Shown piece after piece: positions 5,964 through 10,163 of a stretch of 10,163 nucleotides of DNA. How positions within the stretch are numbered: the stretch's first letter is position 1; each line of letters begins with the position of its first letter. Source of the stretch: Candidatus Solincola tengchongensis (GTDB lineage: Bacteria; Actinomycetota; Geothermincolia; Geothermincolales; RBG-13-55-18); contig JACVJH010000110.1 of NCBI GenBank assembly GCA_015711895.1, positions 1 to 10,163 of the forward strand, in the 5' to 3' direction. A program made the position numbers and the translations under genes. The notes under the pieces are model-generated. The model was given only the letters and a program-made list of their open reading frames with translations, searched no databases and had not been told where the DNA came from.

Positions 5964-6049
5964 GATGCGCCGCGTCGTTCGCCACCCTCCTGAAACGCCC
6001 GGAGTTCTCCCTGGGGCGGCGAAGGGTCAGGTCGTGATGCGCCGCGTCG
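5964..6049. repeat. Direct repeat of 14 bases, one copy in the coaX 3' end
   Basis: GATGCGCCGCGTCG occurs at 5964-5977 and again at 6036-6049 on the plus strand, 72 bases apart. The copy at 6036 encodes the last residues of CoaX. Weaker similarity continues for about 18 bases past the exact match, suggesting a decayed tandem duplication of the gene's end. Confidence 0.5.
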
Positions 6050-6806
6050 CGTCCTGATAGATGAGCAAGAGCCCGTAAAGGGTGAGCAGGGGGTCATGGT
6101 GGTGGACAGTGCGGCACTCCGAGACCACCACCTCGGCCAGGCCGCCCGTGGCGATGACCGTGGCCTCCTCACCCAGCTCGGCGAGCATCATCTCCACCAG
6201 GCGGTCCACCTGCCCGGCAAAGCCGAAGATTATCCCGGACTGCAGCGACCGGGCGGTGTTCTTGCCGATGACCGAGGGCGGCTTCTGCAGCTCCACCTTG
6301 GTGAGCCGCGCCGCGGCCTTGAAGAGGGCCTTGGAGGATATCTCGATCCCGGGAGCGATGGCCCCGCCCAGGTACTCACCCCGCGAGGAGACCACGTCCA
6401 GGGTGGTGGCGGTACCGAAATCCACCACGATGGAGGGGCCCCCGTAGCGCCGGAAGGCGGCCACCGCGTTCACCAGGCGGTCCGGGCCTACCTCCCGCGG
6501 GTTGTCCACCAGCACGGCGATGCCCGCATCCAGGTTATGGCCCACGATGAGCGGTTCGAACTCCCAGTACTCCCGGGTCATGTGCTCCAGGGCCATGGTG
6601 GCCGAGGGCACCACGGAGGAGACGATGACCGCATCGAAGTTCTCGAAGCTGAGGCCCTTGAGCCCAAGGAAGCCCTGGTAATAGAGGGCCAGCTCGTCCC
6701 CGGTCTTGTTGGCGTCCGTGGAGATCCTCCAGTGCCCCACCAACTCCTCGCCGCGGTACGCGCCGATGACCGTCTGTGTGTTGCCGACATCTATGGCCAG
6801 AAGCAT
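6027..6806 (-). CDS. coaX: Type III pantothenate kinase
   Basis: CoaX phosphorylates pantothenate to 4'-phosphopantothenate with ATP, the first committed step of coenzyme A synthesis. It belongs to the ASKHA (acetate and sugar kinase/Hsp70/actin) fold. The 259-residue product has the usual length. Motifs in order: MLLAIDVGNTQTVIG with the phosphate-binding D6-x-G-N-T; GPDRLVNA at 107-114, with Asp109 the expected catalytic base; VVDFGTATTLDVV at 127-139; LGGAIAPGI at 147-154; and ATGG at 219-222. The C-terminal DPLLTLYGLLLIY is also typical. I chose ATG 6806, since GGGGAGG lies five to six bases upstream and the product then begins right at the first strand. An upstream in-frame start at 6878 would add 24 unconserved residues. 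It lies 84 bases after nadC, apparently in the same transcript, and is the last gene of the cofactor block. Confidence 0.95.
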   Translation of the reverse strand: MLLAIDVGNTQTVIGAYRGEELVGHWRISTDANKTGDELALYYQGFLGLKGLSFENFDAVIVSSVVPSATMALEHMTREYWEFEPLIVGHNLDAGIAVLVDNPREVGPDRLVNAVAAFRRYGGPSIVVDFGTATTLDVVSSRGEYLGGAIAPGIEISSKALFKAAARLTKVELQKPPSVIGKNTARSLQSGIIFGFAGQVDRLVEMMLAELGEEATVIATGGLAEVVVSECRTVHHHDPLLTLYGLLLIYQDATRRITT

Positions 6807-6851
6807 GACGACCTCCCCGTTCCGGAACCGTCCATCCTCCGATGAAGCCTC

Positions 6852-6874
6852 GTGCGCCGGCTCCCGGCGGACAC
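6852..6874 (-). other. Strong stem-loop between nadC and coaX
   Basis: CGCCGG and CCGGCG form a perfect six-pair G-C stem with loop GAG. The stem extends outward by GTG/CAC pairing past a two-base bulge. It starts about 16 bases after the nadC stop and has no U-run behind it. It may mark an mRNA processing or stability boundary between nadC and coaX. Confidence 0.5.
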
Positions 6875-6890
6875 GCACCGCGGAATCGGC

Positions 6891-7736
6891 TCATACCGAG
6901 AGCTCCAGGGCTATGTCCAATGCCGGCGCGCTGTGGGTCAGGGCGCCCACGGAGATGAAATCCACCCCCGTTGAGGCGTAGGCGACCACGTTCTCCAGGT
7001 CGATGCCCCCCGAGACCTCGAGCTTCACCCTGCCCCCCGCCCGGCGCACCGCCTCGCGCACCTCTTCCACGCTCAGGTTGTCCAGCATGACCACGTCGGC
7101 GCCCGCCCGGATGGCCTCCTCCAGCTCGTCCAGGTCCTGCACCTCCACCTCGATGCTCACTTCGTTCCCCAGGACCTCCCGCGCCCTTCGCACCGCCTCC
7201 GCGGTGCTCCCAACCGCGGCGATGTGGTTGTCCTTGATGAGCACGCCGTCGTAAAGACCGAAACGGTGGTTCCTTCCTCCTCCCGCCCGCACGGCGTACT
7301 TCTCCAGAGCCCGCAGGCCGGGGGTGGTCTTGCGGGTGTCCAATATCTCCACCCCGTGAGGGGCGGCCGCGGCCACGAAACGCGAGGTCAGGGTGGCCAC
7401 CCCCGAAAGCCGCTGCAGGAAGTTCAAGGCCGTCCTCTCCCCCTCCAGGATGGTGGACACCCTCCCCTCCACCACGGCGATCTCCGCGGGAGCGGCGGGG
7501 CGGTCGCCGTCGCTCACCAGGGGCTGAAAACGGAGCTTGGGGTCGAGGAGGCGGAAGGTCATGGAGGCCAGGGGAAGTCCGGCCACCACCCCTTCCTCCC
7601 TCATGATTATGCTCCCCCTGCCGCGCATGTCCGGAGGGAGAAGGGCCCGGGTGGTGATGTCCCCCTCGCTGCGCAGGTCCTCGTCCAGCGCGCGCCGGAC
7701 GGCCTCAAGGCAGGTCCTCCTGAACTCCTCGTCCAA
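6891..7736 (-). CDS. nadC: Nicotinate-nucleotide diphosphorylase (carboxylating), quinolinate phosphoribosyltransferase
   Basis: NadC converts quinolinate and PRPP to nicotinate mononucleotide, CO2 and pyrophosphate, the third step of de novo NAD synthesis. The 281-residue product has the normal length. Landmarks: GDITT at 25-29; ERTALNFLQRLSGVAT at 100-115; DTRKTTPGLR at 133-142 followed by EKYAVRAGGG and NHR at 156-158; LIKDNH at 166-171; EVEV at 196-199; VMLDN at 216-220; VSGGI at 241-245; and GVDFISVGALTHS at 257-269. These supply the Arg, His and Lys residues that bind quinolinate and PRPP in the family. The start is TTG at 7736, with GGAGGAGG about ten bases upstream inside the end of nadB. 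No in-frame ATG or GTG gives a full-length protein. It begins six bases after the nadB stop, so translation is probably coupled. Confidence 0.96.
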   Translation of the reverse strand: MDEEFRRTCLEAVRRALDEDLRSEGDITTRALLPPDMRGRGSIIMREEGVVAGLPLASMTFRLLDPKLRFQPLVSDGDRPAAPAEIAVVEGRVSTILEGERTALNFLQRLSGVATLTSRFVAAAAPHGVEILDTRKTTPGLRALEKYAVRAGGGRNHRFGLYDGVLIKDNHIAAVGSTAEAVRRAREVLGNEVSIEVEVQDLDELEEAIRAGADVVMLDNLSVEEVREAVRRAGGRVKLEVSGGIDLENVVAYASTGVDFISVGALTHSAPALDIALELSV

Positions 7737-7756
7737 GGGAGATCAATCCTCCTCCC
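7737..7756 (-). promoter_or_regulatory. Small hairpin at the nadB-nadC junction covering the nadC ribosome binding site
   Basis: GGGAG and CTCCC arms enclose a ten-base loop holding the nadB TGA. The first arm and loop include the nadC Shine-Dalgarno (GGAGGAGG), and the nadC TTG directly follows the second arm. A ribosome finishing nadB would melt the structure, favouring coupled translation. The stem is only five pairs. Confidence 0.35.
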
Positions 7757-9413
7757 ACCAGGGGTATCCGGATCCGGTGAGGCTTCCCACGGGCCTCAGT
7801 TCCCAGGATAAACCATCCTCACCCTCGCGGAAAACGATGTGCCGCCTCCAGAATTCCGCTTCTCCGGGAAAGTCCACCCGGAAGTGGCACCCCCGGCTCT
7901 CCTCCCGGAGGAGCGCGGCGCGCACCATGAGCCCGGCCAGAAGGATCATGTTCTGCACCTCGAAGCCCGCCGGCGACAGGTAGGAGGCATCCAGGACCCG
8001 CCGGTTCTTGCCCAGGAACCTGGCGGCCTCGGTGAGGCTCTCCCGGCTGCGGCGGAAACCCACACCGTCCTGCATGGCCTGCTGGAGGGAGCGCCGGAGC
8101 AGGGCTATGTCCACCGGGACGTGGTGGCGCTTCCTGCGGTAGCCGATGCTCGGCACGCGCGAATGGAGATCCTCCCTCCTTGCCAGCGTCACCTCCAGGT
8201 CCTCCATGATCCTCCAGCTGAAGACCAGGCCCTCGAGGAGGGAGTTGGAGGCCAGGCGGTTGGCCCCGTGCACCCCCGTGCAGGCCACCTCGCCGCAGGC
8301 GTAGAGCCCGGCCACCTTGGTCCTTCCCCGCAGGTCGGTGACCACCCCCCCACTCATATAGTGGGCGGCGGGAGACACCGGAATGGGCGACTGGGTGATG
8401 TCCAACCCGGCCTCAAGGCAGTGGCGGTAGATGGAGGGAAAACGCGCTTTCAGGGTCTCCGCGGGGATGCCCGTGGCGTCCAGGAAGAGGTGGTCCCGAT
8501 CCAGCTCCCGCATCACCCGGACCATCTCGTTGACCACCACGTCACGGGGAGCGAGGTCCTCGAGGGGGTGCACGCCGCGCATGATGCGGCGTCCCCGGTG
8601 ATCCACGAGGACCGCCCCTTCCCCGCGCAGGGCTTCGCTGATGAGCCAGCGGGGGTTCTCGGGGATGTGCAGGGCGGTGGGGTGGAACTGGAGGAACTCC
8701 ACGTCGGCCACCTCGGCGCCGGCGCGCAGGGCCATGGCCACCCCGTCTCCGGTGCAGATCTCGGGGTTGGTGGTCACGGAGTAGAGCTGTCCCATCCCTC
8801 CCGTGGCCAGGACCACGGCGGGGGCACGCAGGTAATGCAGGGTGCCGGTGTCCGTGTCCATGGCCAGTAACCCCAGACAGCGGTCCTCGTGGGTCACCAC
8901 GTCCACGGCGAAATAATCCTCCAGGATCTGGAGTCGCTTGTTGTAGATGAGGCGCCGGATGAGGCAGGCCTCGATCTCGCTTCCCGTGGCGTCTCCCTGG
9001 GCATGGGCCACCCGGCGGCGTGAATGCCCTCCCTCCATGGTGAGGTCCAGGTGGCCGTCGGTGGTGTCGAAGTGCGCGCCCACCTCCTCGATGAGCTCGG
9101 TGATGCGGCGGGGGCCCTCACGTACCAGTACCCAGACGGCGTCCTCCTCGCAGAGCCCCTTGCCCGCCTCCACAGTGTCCCGGAAGTGGAGCTCCGGCGA
9201 GTCGTCGGCGCCCAGGGCGGAGGCGATGCCCCCCTGGGCGAATTTGGTGGCCGTCGCAGTGAGCGTGGTCTTGGTCACCAGGGCGACGCGGAAACGGCGG
9301 GCGGCCCGCAGCGCCGTGGAAAGCCCGGCCACCCCGCTTCCCACCACCACCAGGTCGCAGTCCATGGTGGGAAGTTCTTCCAGGTCGAAGTTGACGAGGT
9401 ATCTGGGGATCAC
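7743..9413 (-). CDS. nadB: L-aspartate oxidase
   Basis: NadB oxidises L-aspartate to iminoaspartate, which NadA condenses with dihydroxyacetone phosphate. It is a flavoprotein of the succinate dehydrogenase/fumarate reductase family; known members can use oxygen or fumarate as acceptor. The 556-residue product is slightly longer than E. coli NadB (540). FAD-binding GSGVAGLS is at 25-32 and TKFAQGGIASALG at 56-68. Active-site segments are HPTALH (244-249), SEALRGEGA (259-267), LAPRDVVV with Arg290, HYMSGG with His351, and GEVACTGVHGANRLASNSLLE with Arg386. By recall, His244, Arg290, His351 and Arg386 share numbering with key E. coli residues. The C-terminal helical domain is present. The start is GTG 9413, with AGAGGA about seven bases upstream. 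It lies 36 bases after nadA and six before nadC. Confidence is very high. Confidence 0.97.
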   Translation of the reverse strand: MIPRYLVNFDLEELPTMDCDLVVVGSGVAGLSTALRAARRFRVALVTKTTLTATATKFAQGGIASALGADDSPELHFRDTVEAGKGLCEEDAVWVLVREGPRRITELIEEVGAHFDTTDGHLDLTMEGGHSRRRVAHAQGDATGSEIEACLIRRLIYNKRLQILEDYFAVDVVTHEDRCLGLLAMDTDTGTLHYLRAPAVVLATGGMGQLYSVTTNPEICTGDGVAMALRAGAEVADVEFLQFHPTALHIPENPRWLISEALRGEGAVLVDHRGRRIMRGVHPLEDLAPRDVVVNEMVRVMRELDRDHLFLDATGIPAETLKARFPSIYRHCLEAGLDITQSPIPVSPAAHYMSGGVVTDLRGRTKVAGLYACGEVACTGVHGANRLASNSLLEGLVFSWRIMEDLEVTLARREDLHSRVPSIGYRRKRHHVPVDIALLRRSLQQAMQDGVGFRRSRESLTEAARFLGKNRRVLDASYLSPAGFEVQNMILLAGLMVRAALLREESRGCHFRVDFPGEAEFWRRHIVFREGEDGLSWELRPVGSLTGSGYPWWEED

Positions 9414-9449
9414 CGGGATTCCTCTTTCCGTACCTTCCGCACGGCGTCC

Positions 9450-10163
9450 TCAACCGACGGCCAGCATCCTCTCCACGGCCCGCAGCGCACGGACGCGTAT
9501 CTCCTCGGGCACGGTCACCCTGGGCTCCATGTCCCTCAACGACCTCTCCACCTTCTCCAGGGTGATCATCTTCATGTCCGGGCAGAGGGGCTCGGGGGAG
9601 GGGAAGTGGAAGCGCCTTTCCGGGAACCTCTTACCGAGCGGGTAACCCAATCCTGACTCGGTGAGGATGATGAATTCCTCCCGGTCGGATTCCTCCACCA
9701 CCCGGAACATTCCCGAGGTGCTGGCCACCGCATCGGCCAGCTCCAGGACCTCCGGCCGGCATTCCGGGTGGGCTATGGTAAGGGCCTCGGGATGCTCTTC
9801 CTTCAACCTGCTCACGTCCTCCGCCCGGATGCCGTCGTGGATGGGGCAGCAGCCCTCCCAGATGATGAGCCGGCGGCCGGTCACCCCCTGCACGTAGCGG
9901 CCCAGGTTGCCGTCGGGGGTGAAGACGATTTCCGTGGCCTCGATGCTCCGGACCACGTCCACGGCGTTGCCCGAGGTGCAGCAGTAATCGCTCTCCGCCT
10001 TCACCGCCGCGGTGGAGTTCACGTAGGTTACCACTACCGCCCGGGGATGGAGCTTGCGCAGGGTGCGGATCCCCTCCGGGGTCACGGTGTCCGCCAGGGG
10101 ACAACCCGCCCGCGGCTCCGGGAGAAGGGTCACCTTGTCCGGGTTGAGGATGGCCGAGGTCTC
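9450..10163 (-). CDS. nadA: Quinolinate synthase NadA, C-terminal 237 residues (partial, runs off right edge)
   Basis: NadA condenses iminoaspartate with dihydroxyacetone phosphate to give quinolinate and uses an oxygen-sensitive [4Fe-4S] cluster. The frame is open to the window edge, where it reads ETSAILNPDKVTLLPEPRAG; the GTG at 10133 is an internal valine, not the start. About 70-90 N-terminal residues are missing. Counting from the edge, the three expected cluster cysteines are Cys21 (AGCPLAD), Cys106 (WEGCCPIHDG) and Cys194 (PLCPDMKMITLEK), spaced 85 and 88 apart, close to the family spacing. Other hallmarks are TYVNSTAAVKAESDYCCTSGNAV at 46-68, TPDGNLG, HPECRPEV at 132-139 and ASTSGM at 147-152. 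A second Cys (105) sits beside the ligand. It is the first visible gene of nadA-nadB-nadC-coaX; its promoter is outside the window. Confidence 0.96.
   Translation of the reverse strand, partial: ETSAILNPDKVTLLPEPRAGCPLADTVTPEGIRTLRKLHPRAVVVTYVNSTAAVKAESDYCCTSGNAVDVVRSIEATEIVFTPDGNLGRYVQGVTGRRLIIWEGCCPIHDGIRAEDVSRLKEEHPEALTIAHPECRPEVLELADAVASTSGMFRVVEESDREEFIILTESGLGYPLGKRFPERRFHFPSPEPLCPDMKMITLEKVERSLRDMEPRVTVPEEIRVRALRAVERMLAVG

Larger units (their letters stand above)
5675..6026 (-). other. Intergenic region between coaX and the ATPase operon
   Basis: This 352-base stretch is the only long gene-free part of the window. Reading along the minus strand it holds a partial repeat of the coaX 3' end (5964-5977), a C(UUCG)G hairpin (5933-5946), a GC-rich patch including GGCCGGCC, the ATPase promoter (5778-5806), and a leader with two hairpins. 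One minus-strand frame stays open across it, but it overlaps the coaX end out of frame and its composition is Arg/Pro-rich, so I do not call it coding. No canonical intrinsic terminator for coaX was found. Confidence 0.7.

Noticed and set aside
5675..6172. Upstream extension of the G/H stator gene to an ATG at 6172
   Set aside because: The extension overlaps coaX out of frame, crosses a near-consensus promoter and is Arg/Pro/Ser-rich. Transcription from that promoter would start inside it.
6807..6878. N-terminal extension of CoaX from an upstream in-frame start
   Set aside because: The 24 extra residues resemble no CoaX N-terminus, and a strong Shine-Dalgarno sits just before ATG 6806.
7839..8870. 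Plus-strand open frame of 343 codons
   Set aside because: It is antisense to nadB, whose motifs are intact across the stretch. The translation is His/Gly/Pro-rich, typical of shadow frames.
10131..10133. GTG as the start of nadA
   Set aside because: The conserved segment ETSAILNPDK continues in frame to the window edge, so this codon is an internal valine of a truncated gene.
1..10163. CRISPR array, insertion sequence, tRNA/rRNA, or a novel defence or mobile system
   Set aside because: No spaced repeats, transposase-like frame, terminal inverted repeats or tRNA cloverleaf were seen. All space except the small gaps is taken by recognised NAD, CoA and V-type ATPase genes.

Overview
The window is a piece of a GC-rich bacterial chromosome carrying housekeeping genes, all on the minus strand and tightly packed. 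It reads right to left as two blocks. The first is a cofactor block: nadA (5' part beyond the right edge), nadB, nadC and coaX. These cover de novo NAD synthesis from aspartate plus the first step of coenzyme A synthesis. The second is a rotary V-type (A/V-type) ATPase operon in the order G/H-I-K-E-C-F-A; subunit A runs off the left edge, and subunits B and D would be expected beyond it. The ATPase order matches the Enterococcus hirae ntp operon (F-I-K-E-C-G-A).

The blocks are separated by the only sizeable gene-free stretch, about 350 bases (5675-6026). It holds a near-consensus sigma-70-type promoter (TTGACA, 17-base spacer, TATTAT) facing the ATPase genes, an imperfect dyad inside the spacer, and a leader of roughly 97 bases with two hairpins. 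The ATPase operon therefore appears to have its own promoter. No canonical U-tract terminator was found after coaX, so read-through from the cofactor block is possible. The cofactor block's promoter lies outside the window.

All genes use the same dense style: short gaps or overlaps, Shine-Dalgarno sequences just upstream, and non-ATG starts for nadB (GTG), nadC (TTG) and probably subunit K (TTG). Several start choices below rest on Shine-Dalgarno placement.

The host cannot be named from this sequence. High GC, a bacterial V-type ATPase and oxygen-sensitive NadA would fit an anaerobic, perhaps thermophilic, member of Actinomycetota, Bacillota or a related phylum; this is inference only. The proteolipid carries a Gln and a Glu-Thr pair spaced as in the Na+-binding E. 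hirae ring, so Na+ coupling is possible.

I found no mobile element, CRISPR array, tRNA, rRNA, defence system or evident novel system. The points worth a second look are regulatory: the ATPase promoter and leader, clear stem-loops around the stop codons of subunits K and E, a possible 18-codon coupling ORF before subunit A, and a short direct repeat downstream of coaX.
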